Shown: positions 45,944-57,945 of the stretch, one piece after another | How the letters are laid out: every line of letters starts with the position of its first letter | Position numbering within the stretch: the first letter of the stretch is position 1 | Source: Channallabes apus | Taxonomy: Eukaryota; Chordata; Actinopteri; Siluriformes; Clariidae | DNA length: 64,000 nt | Reading direction: 5' to 3' | NCBI GenBank assembly: GCA_030522415.1 | Contig: CM060127.1 | Location: forward strand, 5,952,707-6,016,706 | Made by a program: the position numbers and the translations under genes | Notes under the pieces: model-generated | The model's database searches: none | What the model saw: the letters and a program-made list of their open reading frames with translations, nothing else | What the model was told of the DNA's origin: nothing

Positions 45944-46482
45944 ATTCACATCATGTTTGGAAAGATTTATGGAGGAGCTTGGAATGACTATGAGTCTATC
46001 AAGATAGTACCTACACGTGACTGGGCAAGTTGAAAGAGCCAATCAAAAGAGTGGATTGGTCCTTGCAATCTTTCACCATGATGACTGAAGGGAGTTTCTT
46101 ATCTTGGCTGAATGTGACCAAAACTCCCTCGAACATGCAGCCATTTAGCAGACCTCTTCCAGTACTGCAGTCCCTAATTAATATGGAGGGTTAAAATCTA
46201 ACCAAAAGATCATGGATCTTAATACACAGTGTTCTGAACCAGCTAGTCTCAATGGCTTTCATGTGCAGCATCCTCAAAACCACACACCATGACCCAAGGA
46301 AGACCCAGAAAGCCCTGATTGAGCTTGTGTCCTGAGGGTTCTGACATGTCCACATCAGAATTTGCATAAACTTTATTTTACAAAGTGTACCAATATGACA
46401 AATATGAACCCACACACCACATTCATTGTGACATTCATTGCCATCTGCTTACCTGTCTCTGTCTCTGTCATCTGAAAAATAA
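45944..46482. other. unannotated sequence right of DIRS element
   Basis: No gene or family recognised. One frame near 46085 reads WLNVTKTPSNMQPFSRPLPV but is short and bounded by stops. It is probably the continuation of the sequence before 42501. Confidence 0.4.
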
Positions 46483-47645
46483 GTGAAACCTTATACATTA
46501 TGTGACCGTGACGGGAGTAAACTAGAGTCACAATTCCAACAGAGTGACCTTAGGAGCCTGTGGCAGGGACTAAGAACTATAACAGACTATAAAGCACCAA
46601 CATCCGGTATGACGAATGCGGATGTGACTCTGGGAGACAAGCTGAACACCTACTATGCTTTCTTCGAGGCTGCAGCTAGAGACCCTTGTGATGCTAATGC
46701 TGGCGGCGCTAACGGCTGCAGACAGGAAGACACTGCCAGCACCAGAAACACGTTCATCATCTCCGAGCATGACGTGATGAGAGCCTTCAGGAGAGTGAAC
46801 ACCAGGAAAGCTATAGGACCAGACGGCATCTCAGGTCGTATCCTCAGAGCCTGCGCAGACCAGCTAGCACATGTGTTCATTGAGATATTCAACCTCTCCT
46901 TATCTCAGTCGGTGATCCCCACATGCTTCAAAGAGTCCACCATTGTTCCTGTTCCAAAGAAACCCTATCATGCTTCCCTCAATTCCTATTGCCCTGTATC
47001 CCTCACCTTAGTAGTGATGAAGTGCTTTGAACGGTTGGTCAGAGACTTCATCATTTCTGCACTACGGGATACACTGGACCCACTACAATTTGCATACCGC
47101 CCAAACCGCTCTACAGATGATGCCATCTCTTATCTCCTCCACACATCACAAACTCACCTGGACACTCGGAAAAGGAATTATGTTAAAATGCTCTTATTAA
47201 TAATACTCTTCATCGACTACAGCATTTAATACCATAAGTCCCTCCACACTCACCACCAAGCTGGAGCACCTGGGGCTCAGCTCATCTATGTGTCAGTGGA
47301 TCTCCAACTTCCTAACTGGCACACCACAGGCAGTAAGGATGGGCGGACATGTCTCAGCCTCCCTCACTGTCAGCACTGGAGCCCCCTAGGGTTGTGTTCT
47401 GAACCCCCTGCTGATTGGAAATCTCGAGAACTGTTGCCAGAGGAACAATCTCCTCCTGAATGTCAGCAAGACAAAGGAGCTAATAGTGGACTTTACTTCA
47501 AAGCAGGAGAGGAACTACCAGACCCCCGTCATAAACAGGAGTCCAGTGGAGAGAGTGGACAGCTTCCGATACCTCGGTGTTCACTGCATATCGTACTGTG
47601 TATGACTGTGTATGTGACAAATAAAATGTTTATTTTTATTTGATT
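46483..47645 (+). mobile_element. Rex1-like LINE, third copy with two internal deletions
   Basis: Same family as 2224-5650. A 248-codon frame (46483-47229) reads KLESQFQQSDLRSLWQGLRT, EHDVMRAFRRVNTRKAIGPD and VVMKCFERLVRDFIISALRD, and frays at motif A (LFIDYSI then stop). At about 47413 it jumps from PLL to IGNLENCCQRNN, dropping 123 bases, including the FADD box, relative to the first copy. At about 47582 it jumps from YLGVH straight into the 3' untranslated tail (gtatgactgtgtatgtgaca), dropping about 755 bases. It ends in the family tail. Confidence 0.87.
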
Positions 47646-48074
47646 TGAACTAGAAAAGATGGAAAACATCAAAGTTGCATGACATTTTATCCAATTATTA
47701 TAATATAATAAGAATGAATCTGCCACTCATTAACTGTCACTCATCAAACATTAATTGCATCTGATTACAATATTATTAATAATTATATGCATTTTAAATT
47801 AATTACATGTTCAACAAACCTAACTTGTGAGAGCTCTTTTTTCTTGCTTTTTCTTGTAACCTGTTTTGGAGTGGAGTTTCTGATTTCATATTCTAATTAC
47901 ACCCAACTGGTTAACGTGGTTTTTATTTCATAGTGGCTTTTTGGCAAAATTCCTTCCCCAAAAAATCAGCTAATAATCTCAAACTTTTTACACTTCTCTG
48001 AAACTTGATTAAATGGGTGAAGTTGGTTCTCCTTTTGGTGTCACATTCAATAAATATAGCTTAGCATCAAAGTA
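47646..48074. other. unannotated AT-rich spacer
   Basis: Nothing recognised. Confidence 0.5.
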
Positions 48075-48529
48075 CAGTGGAACCTTGGATTGCGAGTAAT
48101 GCAGTTTGCGAGCAAAGATTTTTTTTAGCAAGTTTTGGTTTACAAGTATCATGTATCACGCATGCGCTTTTTTGTTTTGACGCTGAGCGAGCCAATGGTT
48201 TTTCTCTTCGCTGTGGAATTGTGAGTAATCGTCTTCCCTGCTGGGTCTTAGTGCACGTATTTTACTGGTATAATCAACATTCGTGCATGGGTGTACTGTT
48301 TACCATAACACTGTGACCATGTGTGTGCATGTAAAACATATTTTATTTTGTGTTTCTTATAGCACGGGTGTTACACGTGCGTGCGTGTAAAGCAAAAGAG
48401 AGTCTCATTAGAGAGGTTAAAGGTCTATTTTCTCCCTCTCTGTCGTTAAGTGTGTGCGCACGTAATCTATCATCGTGCCCCTTCACACACACACTCTTGC
48501 CTTTTCACCCCCACTTCCTCTCGGCTTCA

Positions 48530-48595
<66 letters not shown>

Positions 48596-48759
48596 CTCTG
48601 CTCTACGCAGAAACACTGTTCTGATGCAATTCTTTTCAATGGTAAAGTGCAGGTTAATTTGTTCGTTTGTTTTACTTTACAGCAGTGATTCTGTTAGTAT
48701 GCACTCACAGGATTGTCATTAGCGAGGTTCCTTGCTAATTTTTTTGACAAAACAGTTCG

Positions 48760-48800
<41 letters not shown>

Positions 48801-49088
48801 GGTGTGTGTTTGTGTGAAATTCAAATAAGAGAGGAGAAAGGTTTACTGTGTAAAATGAGAAGGGGGAGGCTGATTACTTCACACACATACACACAAAGCC
48901 TGCGCGCATAAATGGAAACACTTATCTGTCGGGATTTATTTTTACTTTTTTTTTTTAAAGGTAACGTGCAGATTAATTGCTTTATTTTTACTTTATATTT
49001 TGTATTAATAATTTTTTTATGTATTTATTTTTTTAGGCTGTGGAATGAATCATTTGAGTTTCCATTATTTCTTATGGGAAAAGTCACA
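48075..49088. mobile_element. pogo/Tigger-like non-autonomous element
   Basis: The left end cagtggaaccttggattgcg follows TA and is, from memory, the terminus of a fish pogo/Tigger-type element. At 49035-49088 a ccattatttcttatggg stretch resembles its opposite subterminal region, but the right terminus is missing. The middle holds (AC)n at 48531-48592 and (GT)n at 48760-48793. There is no transposase. Confidence 0.5.
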
Positions 49089-49149
49089 TCTTTTTGGTTA
49101 ATTTTAGTGATCTCATTTTCCATTGTGCTGCAGACAGGTTATCCTGTGC

Positions 49150-49345
49150 ATAAGTCTAGCACTGAGCATATAAATATCTCTCCTGGTGTCTCAACACAAC
49201 CTAATGCCCAACGGTGCCTTCTCTTCTGCAGAGAGACAATAGAGTGTGTCCTGACCAGCATGGGGTACAAGAACTGTACCATTTCAGACCACAAGTCCCT
49301 TCAGCACATTATGAGAGCAGGTGAAAAGTGTATCTTTGTGTCTCT
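49150..49345 (+). pseudogene. short LINE reverse transcriptase fragment
   Basis: One frame reads CRETIECVLTSMGYKNCTIS followed by DHKSLQHIMRAGEK. This resembles the thumb of Rex1-like reverse transcriptases (compare SCTIESILTGNITTWFGNST and RRALQRVVRSAERI in the first copy). Flanks are unrelated, so it is a small remnant. Confidence 0.55.
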
Positions 49346-51103
49346 ACTCCTAACTATCACTCTCACCCATTTTTAAAAAGTCATCTGGCAGAAGTTGCAG
49401 GCTGAACCAACTTAGCCAAAGCATAGATACAGCTGAGATACAAAGCGAGTGGAGAGAAACCGATGTTCAGCCACTGTATCCTGGTTAGTGTATAAAAAAC
49501 TGTACAAACCCCCCATAATGTCATCCCCATGTTTTCTAAAGTGTAGTTTTAAAGCTCAGCTGTAGCTGGTCAGCCTCTTGGCAGTAGTCGTCTCCGCCTA
49601 AACCCCAATTAATCCACAATTGGGCAAATGGGCAGAATAAATGACTGTTGGTTGGAACACTACTTACCTCAGTTATCACAAGCTAACTAGCTTTGCTATT
49701 GCGTTTGACTGAACTTGGTCATCCATACCTCACAAATTGCCTTGTATTAACTCCTAAATTTCTTGTGGTATGTTAAACTACAATGATTCCAGTTAGCTGA
49801 TTAGCTAAAGTGATATATAGCAGAGGGCAGAGACCTAGCGACTTCACGTCTGGAATGCAGCTATCACTTAAATCAGCCACACCCTCAATTATGTATAATT
49901 TTATGGCTTTATATAATTTTACCTAATGAGTTACATAAAAGTCACCATTATAAAGTTATCATGAATGGGTAACCTTGCTATGGAGAGCAAAGCCTTTTTT
50001 GTACCAGGCTGTAAACATGTTTATTTCCTGTGGCACATTTTAACATGTGGCACTACAGGGATTGACACATTTTTGGAGACAAGAGAACTGTTTGTTCTGG
50101 GACTTCCACATTGGCTTCATTGTTCAGAAATGGAGGTTGGACCTTGGGTTAGTAGAGTAGTGTTAACTTTACCAGCTCAGTGCTGGAGAGTGTAATAGAT
50201 GCAGTAGGAACAGCACACAACTTTAAGAAATTTTAACTGCAGTCCTAAAGGTAATAGGCTCTGACACTGATGAGGTCCTGAGAAGGATACTGTTTGGGCC
50301 AATATTGATATCATTGGAATCACTCATTTACAGTAGCAACATGAACTCAAGGGTGCCAGGGAGACCACTGCATGGTGAGGACCATAATGAGCAATAAATA
50401 ACAAGGCTAGCAAGCCAACAAGGTATGGAGTCACACACAGCTCCAAAATATACAAGATAGATTATTCTCAGCTGGAGGGAGGATAGGATTACACTCTTAC
50501 TACTGTTAGAGGACATGTTACGCCTATCAATGAACATAACACAAAGAAGCTGTTACAAAGAGAGCTCCTAGGGATCTAAAATGTATATATAAGCTGAGAG
50601 GAAGAATGTTAACACTGCAAATGTGACAATGGGAATTAATATCAAATATTATGTGATACAGTCACATTAGGATTATAAAGCTTTGATGTGGGTAGTAGAT
50701 AGCTTATGCTATTATATTGTTCATTGTGATGTAGGTTTAAGTAGGTAATATAAGGTAGCCATAAAAAATATATGTGCAAACAGCATTATTTATAGTCATT
50801 AATACATTAATGTGAAATAGAATGTTTTTTTGCGGTGTTACACAAACTGTACGCCATAAGCCACAAATGGTAAGCATACTGCAGGTGGGCCACAAGAGGT
50901 CATTTATGACAAATAAATGAAAATGTTTTTTGTTTTCAGATTTATTATTATTTTTATTATGTTCACAAAAATATTTGCTATTTTCGTAAGTGTTTACATT
51001 TACAGAAATAACCATAACTAATAAAACAAAGCTATGGCATAAAAAAACATGATATTCTTCATGTATCTTTATCTCATGTCTAAATCAGAGTTTTGATTTA
51101 AGG
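49346..51103. other. unannotated sequence
   Basis: About 1.75 kb without a recognised gene, RNA or repeat. Short frames lack motifs. Confidence 0.5.
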
Positions 51104-51336
51104 CAGTGGTTCTCAAAGTGTGGGGCGCACCCCACTAGTGGGGAATACAGACATGACAGGTGAGGCACAATGAACGAGAGGAAATTAGTGGAAAATAATA
51201 GGAAAAAACTAAACAATCACACACAAATAAATGGATCATTAATACAAGTAAATTTAAAATAACATCAGTTGTGGGCCGGGAGAAAAAGTGGAACCATAGT
51301 GCATCAATAATGGTTTAACGTCGGACCAACTTGTTG

Positions 51337-51515
51337 CTCGAATCACAAACCTGCGCGACCCACTGGGCCGCGCCGACCATCAAAATACATTTTACCCCAC
51401 TGGGATGCGCACGTACAAAACAGGCATGGCAAGACGGAAACAATATTAAACAGTCCTGACATTTTAAATTGTTTTTAAATAAAACACAGTGAGTCGCGCA
51501 GGTTTGTGATTCGAG
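51337..51515. repeat. 23-bp perfect inverted repeat
   Basis: 51337-51359 (ctcgaatcacaaacctgcgc plus gac) is the exact reverse complement of 51493-51515. The next words, cgcgacccactgggc and cgcgatccactgggc, also recur but in direct orientation. It could form a hairpin with a 133-base loop. Confidence 0.9.
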
Positions 51516-51616
51516 CGGTGCTGCGCGATCCACTGGGCTGCGCAGATATTCGGTTCAATCGGGTGCCGCGGTTTCGTCCCACTTTTGATGTGTTTGGCTT
51601 CACATACACTTCGACA

Positions 51617-51870
51617 ATGGAAGAAGACGGTGCAGCAGCAGTGAGTTTGCTTACATGTGACAAAACCAAGAACGAGGAGATTGTAAAGAAAAAAGCTACA
51701 TCGTCTGTGGTGTGGAATTGGTTTGGGTATAAGAAAAGTGAATGAGATGAACGTGATTTGGAAGGTACACAAGTGCACTGTTTTAACAAGCGGTGGAAAC
51801 ACTTCAAACCTTTTCTATCATGTGAAATCCAAGCTTCCAAACGAATATGGCCAAAGTAAAAAAAAAATGC
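51617..51870 (+). pseudogene. BED zinc-finger fragment of a hAT transposase
   Basis: It starts MEEDGAAAVSLLTCDKTKNE and continues SSVVWNWFGYKKSE. After a frameshift near 51745 it reads VLTSGGNTSNLFYHVKSKLP. VWNWFGY and GGNTSNLxxHxxxxxP are the BED-finger hallmarks of ZBED1/Ac-type hAT transposases. The Cys pair is damaged (WKVHKC in place of the usual C-x-x-C). No catalytic domain follows. Confidence 0.7.
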
Positions 51871-52082
51871 AGCAAACCTCAGCAATTCACAGTTTATATA
51901 AAATTACATTATGTAAAACAGTTTCTTTGTGTTTAAATTTTTATTTATGTATTTTCAGATACAAATTGCTATATTGTGATATAGCAATTGTGATCGTTAT
52001 CGAGGTAGAAAATTGCTTCTACCGTGATAGAAGATTTTGGTTATATCGCCCACCCCTAATGAAGCCTATCTTGAGCTTGGAC

Positions 52083-52400
52083 TCATGGTGGTGATGGTGG
52101 GGGCAGAAGAGAGGCTTGTGTGTGTTTTGTGTCTTAAACCGCTGGCAGCAGACCGATGAGACCCAACAAATTAGGAAGACACTTAGAGACAACACACTCC
52201 AGTCACGTTAATAAGCCACTCGACTTCTTTCAAAGAAAGCTGGCAGAATAGAGACAGCAGGAGAATCGCATGGTAAAATCTGAATCAGTGTACAGCAAAG
52301 CACAAATGGCTTCATTCAAAGTTGCATACAGAATTGGCCAGTGCAAAAAAACTACAAACGATTGTTGAGCAGCAAATAAACATGGGGTCAATTATGCAAT
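52083..52400 (+). pseudogene. ZBED5-like hAT transposase N-terminus
   Basis: With stops and shifts it reads ERLVCVLCLKPLAAD (Cys-x-x-Cys of the BED finger), then RHLETTHSS-like and FFQRKLAE-like blocks in other frames, and ASFKVAYRIGQCKK. These follow the order of ZBED5/Charlie proteins (finger, H-x-E-x-x-H region, RVAxxIAxxKKPHT). At least three disruptions are present. Confidence 0.6.
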
Positions 52401-52619
52401 GATAAGTGACAACGTAAGCCTTTTTATAACAATTGCACGTTTATTTTATCTGTTTTCAACTTGGTGTTGTTTGATCTTATTGGTTTAGAAATTGATATTT
52501 CAATAAACAGTAAACTTGGCCGATTTCGTTATTATTTTGTTGACAAGTGGGGCTTGGAAATTCGCTCACCCCCTTAAGTGGGGAATGACAGAAAAAGTTT
52601 GAGAACCACTGATTTAAGG

Positions 52620-53330
52620 TTTGAGTGGGACACAAATGATTTTCACACTTCACATTAGGTTTTTTTCACTCATGTTGTGCTACTCATTACGGTCACACTC
52701 ATATACAATGTACAGCACCGCTGAATGAAACAGAACCCATCACTACTGTAAAAGCTTAAATAAACAGACATCGAGTAGAATTTCAACTGGTGTCACTTGT
52801 ACTGTAGGGTTTATGTTCCCCAAGTGTAACTGAATCAGACAGTTTTATGGATTAATAATCAAGCAGTGTCTGTCTGAAACACTTCATTTTAACAGGATTA
52901 TGGGTAATTTGTGTTAGGTCCTGTAGTGAACTATGCCACGTGCAGAATCTGTGCTGCTGTGTACATACTGCGATTTGTTTTAATAAACAGTCGTGGTCAA
53001 GATGCGCAGTTAAGTGGGTCATGAGTAATGCTCTCAAATGCACGAACACACAAGCATAAACACACACAAACAGACACAGATTGTGACTTTGGTAATTCAA
53101 GCAAATTAGTCCCTGACTTACTCTGTGGTTTAATTTTTATTAAGGGTGTGTCCGATGTGCAACCACACGCACACACATTTCACGCACTTTTGCATACTTT
53201 CACACAACGATGCCTCTTTTCTTCTCCACCCTTCATTAATCATACTTTAATCTTGCCTCCAGCTCTTTCTGTCAACATGCTTTATTCTTATTAATGTATG
53301 TTTGTGTACATTATGTGTGAGTGTGTGTGA

Positions 53331-53333
<3 letters not shown>
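52620..53333. other. unannotated spacer
   Basis: Nothing recognised apart from short (CA)n words. Confidence 0.5.

Positions 53334-53367
<34 letters not shown>
53334..53367 (+). repeat. (GA)n microsatellite
   Basis: A 34-base GA run. Confidence 0.95.
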
Positions 53368-53371
<4 letters not shown>

Positions 53372-53419
53372 TTCTCACGCAGATGTTTTTTTTTTTTTAA
53401 TTATACATGATTTATATTT

Positions 53420-53575
53420 TTTATAAGGGCTCTTGAGCAATGCCCTTAACCCTGTCTGTTCCAGGGGCACTGTATCATGGCTGACCTTGTGCTCTGACCC
53501 CAGTAACGCTGTGATATGCGAAGAAGGAATTTCACTATGCTGTAATGTATAAATGACAAATAAAGACTTAACTTC
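53420..53575 (+). repeat. LINE 3'-end fragment
   Basis: The words ttgagcaatgcccttaaccc, ctgaccccagtaacgc and gatatgcgaagaaggaattt, ending in gacaaataaag, look like a CR1/Rex-type LINE 3' end of another subfamily. No coding part. Confidence 0.6.
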
Positions 53576-54000
53576 AAGACAAAAATTTTACATCAAAGAC
53601 AGCGCTGATATCCAGGGGTAAATTATTAACAGATTAAATCATAAATCAATTAAAATAATGTTAGCAGATGAGCATTCAGTTAGTGCATTCATCAAACCCT
53701 GAGCATGTTCTCTTCTCAGGAGTGTGCACTGAATTAACTATTCCCCTATAAAAATTACCCAAATGTCTGATGAATGACTACATGTCACTGTAAATTCATC
53801 ACTAAAAGACACTAAGTGAACTCCACCCTGTAAAGGCACTCAGTGTGTGTACTGTCCGCTTGTGTTCAAGGTGTGTGCTTCACACAATCAGGTATTCATG
53901 TGTCTATCCAGTTTTATTTTAGGGTTAGTTCTGAGGCCTAACACACACACACACTGAAAAACATGCAGTAATCTGTACTGACTTGTTCAATCTGTCAATC

Positions 54001-54069
<69 letters not shown>

Positions 54070-54215
54070 TGTGTGTGTGGGTGTGTGAAAGAGAGAAAGA
54101 TAGACAGCGAGAGAGTGAGAGAGACTCTGCCACGTACATAGAACATAGAACACTATCATATTTAAAGTTCTAGAATGTTCAATTGCTGCACTGTGAAGCT
54201 AATCAGGGAGAAATT
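53576..54215. other. spacer with (GT)n microsatellite
   Basis: (GT)n at 54004-54080 with one break. Otherwise nothing recognised. Confidence 0.7.
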
Positions 54216-56368
54216 CAATTTTATTTGTAAAGCGCTTTTAACAGTTGTCATTGTCGCAAAGCAGCTTTACACAATCAAAAGAATTATTTAAGTTTGTACG
54301 GAATGTGAACGTGTATGAAACAAAATGGTCAGATTGTCCCTGATGAGCAAGCCGAGGGTGACAGTGACAAGGAAAAACTCCCTGAGATGGCAATAAGAAG
54401 AAACTTTGAGAGGAACCAGACTCAACAGGGAACCCATCCTCATTTTGGTGAAACAGATATTGTAGCAGGAATTGATCAGCATTCATACTGTGTGTTAGGT
54501 GGCAGGCAGTTTAGTATAACAGTTGATGTTCATTGATGTTAATATGGAGTCCAGGTAGTTATTGGAGGTTCAGGTAGACTCTTAGGAAATTCCAGTCCTA
54601 AACTATCGAGCAACTGCAGCCAAGTAAAGTCCTCAAAGAAACAGATATAAACATCAGTTAAGGCCAGAACCGTCTTCATGATAGAGTGAAACCGTCACCA
54701 GACACCGGATACATCCCAAAGAGGCACACGGGGCATCCATGTGACGAGCTCTCCAACCACAAGTGGGGCACCAGGATGAGTCAGACAGATCCACAGGGCA
54801 GAGGGAGTCTGGATCATTGGCAGCTCAGGAACAACATGTGTAGCTCAAACGAGAGAGGGAAAGAGAGAGAGGAGGAGAGAGAACAGGAGAGGGGAGAGTA
54901 GAAGAGGAGAGATAACAGTTAGATATGGTCACAGTCACATAATGTATAATGTGAAGGTATATTTAGTGTAGAGTGCAAGCAGGGACTCCGGCAGGTCTAA
55001 CTATGACAGCATAACTAAAAGGGAGAGCCAGAAGAAAACACAGACATGAGGGCTCCCTGAGATGTAAAGCAACCAATCACCTCACCGTCAACAAACCTGA
55101 GTGATCAATGAGAATGGATAAGACAGCATTTAAAAATACCAGTTCACCATAATACTCTACGTCCATGAGTCCCCCATATCTGCTCCTTTGCCTAAGGCAA
55201 ATCTATTTACAAAAATGCTTGATTGAATAAATAGGTTTTTAGCCTAGGCTTAAATAATAGAGTCCCGAACACTATTTGGAAAGCTATTCCATAGATGACA
55301 AAAAAAAGCTCTACCCCCTGCTGTAGTTTTCATAATACGAGGTACTGACAAGCAGCCTGCATTCTTTGATCGAAGTTGGTTTGGCGGATTGTAAGACACA
55401 AGCTGTTCAATAAAATATCACAGAATGATCATTTAATGCTTTATATGTCAAAAGTAGTATTTTAAAATCAATGCGAAATTTCACAGGGAGCAATTTCAGA
55501 TAAGATAAGATAAGATAAATGTGCTCGTATCTTCTGGTTCTAGTGAGGACTCTTGTTGTTGTATTCTGGACTAACTGAAGGTTGTTTGTGCACCTAGTTG
55601 AACAACCAGACAGTAAGGTGTTACAATAGTTCAACCTAGAGGTGATAAAAGCATGAACTAGTTTTTCTGCATCGTTTAGTGACAATATATTTCTTAACTT
55701 GCCATTATTTCTGAGGTGAAAGAATGCTGTCCTGGGGATATTTTCTACATGAGCTTCAAATGAAAGACTAAAATCTATAATCACACTGAGGTCTCTTGTA
55801 GCACTAGATAGAACAGAAAGGCCTACAGTAAAGTTACAGTGTGATAAAAAATCTTGCTTCTAGCTGCATACTGCTATGCTGCTATGACTAGAACTTTTGT
55901 CTTATCAGCATTAAGCAGAAGGAAATGAATTAGCATCCAGTCTCTTATATTCTTTACGCATTGCTCAACTTTAGCAAGCTGTTTTTTAGTATCTGGTTTT
56001 GCTGAGACATATAACTGTGTCGTAACAATGAAATAACAATGAAACAATGAAAACTAATACCATGCTTACGGATTATGTTGCCCAAAGGAAGTTTGTAAAA
56101 GGAAAAAAGCAGTGGGCCTAAAACTAAACCCTGTGGAACACCAGACTCCACTAGAGAACATGCAGAATAATCACCATTTAAATCTACATACTGATAACAA
56201 TCCGTCAAATAGGATCTGAGCCAGGAGAGGGCTGTACCCTTAATTCCTACTACATTTTCTAATCTGTGAAGAAGAATACTATTATCGATGGTGTCAAAAG
56301 CTACACTGAGGTCGAGTAATACAAGCATAGTTACACAACCCTGGTCAGAGGCCAACAGGAGGTGTTGG
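54216..56368 (-). mobile_element. L2 LINE, 5'-truncated copy
   Basis: Its 3' untranslated region (54216 to about 55400) aligns block for block with the L2 at 31631-35815. Then come the thumb (55407-55784) and palm (55954-56355) of the reverse transcriptase. The copy stops at 56368 inside the palm, just upstream of motif A, where unrelated sequence starts. Confidence 0.87.
55407..56355 (-). pseudogene. L2 reverse transcriptase, truncated
   Basis: Reads VLLDLSVAFDTIDNSILLHR (motif A), [20 protein letters not shown] (motif B, Ser to Leu), a frameshift at the YADD box (ISFHCFIVISLLRHS), and then in another frame LRNNGKLRNILSLNDAEKLV and FITSRLNYCNTLLSGCS. Frameshifts and loss of the catalytic box make it inactive. 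Confidence 0.8.
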
Positions 56369-56640
56369 CTTTTTATTCAACATTTACTTCCATGTGGGAA
56401 AGTAAGATTGACGCTTCTCCAAAGCCTCCTCTGACATAAATACTTGAAAAATAAGACCAAACTGTAAGCAGCCATAAAAAAAATCACAGTACAATGTCCC
56501 CTTAAACTTCTGAATAAATAATAGTCCAGACAAAAAAAGAAAAAAATATTTAAAAAATATAAACAAAAAAGCAGTCATTCATTTTATAACACGGCATACT
56601 ACAGAATTTATTTAAAAATGACTCATGAAGAAGGCACAGC
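56369..56640 (-). other. AT-rich segment, possibly the Pao 3' end
   Basis: On the minus strand there is a gttgaataaaaagccaaca word, like a polyadenylation region. Because the L2 at 56650-61607 is inserted in a minus-strand Pao element, this segment could be the displaced downstream end of that element. No LTR partner is visible in the window, so this is inference. Confidence 0.25.
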
Positions 56641-56889
56641 TTATTAATAGACCTTTCCAGTGTATTGGACTTTGTTTTGTTTTTTTCTCTGATTTCTCTA
56701 AGATTTTTACTTCAGCAGATCAGCACAGTGCTCAAACTATTTTTGGCACAAACATTAAACTAAAAACTTTTTAGGATTGGACGAAAAGGGGACTTTTTTC
56801 TACCGCCGCCAGCAGCTTACATTCCAGAGACGGGAAAATACAGCTGCCTACATTGAAACAGACGAGAGAAAAAAAAAATAATAATAAAA

Positions 56890-57945
56890 ATGCCTTTTGT
56901 GGAATCTACTTGCTGCATGACCTGCCACACACTTCTACAAAGGATTGCAGTTCTTGAAACAAAGATACTTGCTGGACTTCCAAAACAGGCAGAACATTCA
57001 GCAGATCATCAGCATGGACCTCCTCAGTATACAGCCGGTGAGTCTCATGAATCTAGCAAATCTCAAGAGTTTATACTGAATGTAGAGGAACATGCCAAAA
57101 CTGATCAACAGATAAATCGATAATACAAACAGGGAGCGAGACCCAAAGGCACTCGAGACATCAGATTGTCATGAGTTTCTCATATTGCTGCAATGGCATC
57201 CTCTTCCCCAGATATGGCTGTGACAAGACTTGCAAACACTGGTATTTTGCCACCCCCCATTCATCTTGAGAACAGATTCCATGCACTGATTAATGTGGGT
57301 GAGGAATCCCCAAATGTTATTCAATATGGATCGGATCAGCCAGCAGCTAACACCGCTACCAACAGGCGCTCAAAGTCGAGCAGACAGCGGCATTCAGCTC
57401 AGAGTGAAACCGAGGTCAGGACTCTGATAATCGGGGACTCCACTATCAGAAACATCAGCAGCAGGACAACAATTTCATGCTGTTTTCCACAAGCAACCGT
57501 CTCTGATGTGAACAGGGAACTTCATAACATTCTGACAAAACACAAGACTGCGAATCGAATCATCATCCACGTGGGGAAGAATAACATTCTGAAAGAGCAG
57601 TCGGAACTCCTTAAGAAGGATTTCAGTGATCTCTTTGAAACACTTCAAAGACTTGAAGTTCAGTCGTTCATCAGTGGACCACTCACAGCAAGGGGAACCA
57701 ACATGTTCTCATGGTTGCTTTGACTGAACACATGGCTACAAAGAACCTGCAGTTCAAAAGGAGTGAACTTCATCAACAACTTCAATCTTTTCTGGGGCCA
57801 TAGACAACTGTTCAAACTGGATGGTCTCCACCCAAACAAACTTGGTTCAAGGGTACTAAAGGAAAATATCTATTTCTCCCTCCATCATCCTTCAGCAGAA
57901 TGTGCCAATCCTCTCAACCTGAACGTACACCTAGACAAAGTTTGA
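56890..57945 (+). pseudogene. L2 ORF1 with SGNH/GDSL esterase domain
   Basis: A single frame with three in-frame stops (57121-57123, 57172-57174, 57721-57723). The N-terminus reads STCCMTCHTLLQRIAVLETK, a Cys-rich start followed by a short coiled coil. The esterase domain starts at TEVRTLIIGDSTIRNI (GDS, nucleophile Ser), continues with RIIIHVGKNN, where Gly-x-Asn is the usual block, and ends with FKLDGLHPNKLGSRVLKENI, which has the Asp-x-x-His. ORF1 proteins of CR1/L2-type LINEs bind RNA, and the esterase is thought to aid membrane or lipid interaction. The stops make this copy inactive. Confidence 0.75.

Larger units (their letters stand above)
51104..52611 (+). mobile_element. hAT element (ZBED5/Charlie type), deleted
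   Basis: The terminal inverted repeat is cagtggttctcaaagtgtgg on the left and agtttgagaaccactg on the right. A perfect eight-base target duplication atttaagg flanks it (51096-51103 and 52612-52619), diagnostic of hAT. At 52083-52330 it keeps the N-terminal BED-finger part of a ZBED5-like transposase, and the rest is missing. Another hAT-type BED sequence (51617-51850) and a hAT-like terminus (tatcgcccacccctaa near 52044-52059) lie inside, so a second element seems to be nested. Confidence 0.85.

Noticed and set aside
46020..46140. Possible retroviral or host fragment (WLNVTKTPSN...)
   Set aside because: Only about 40 residues, stops on both sides, and no recognisable family; evidence too thin to call.
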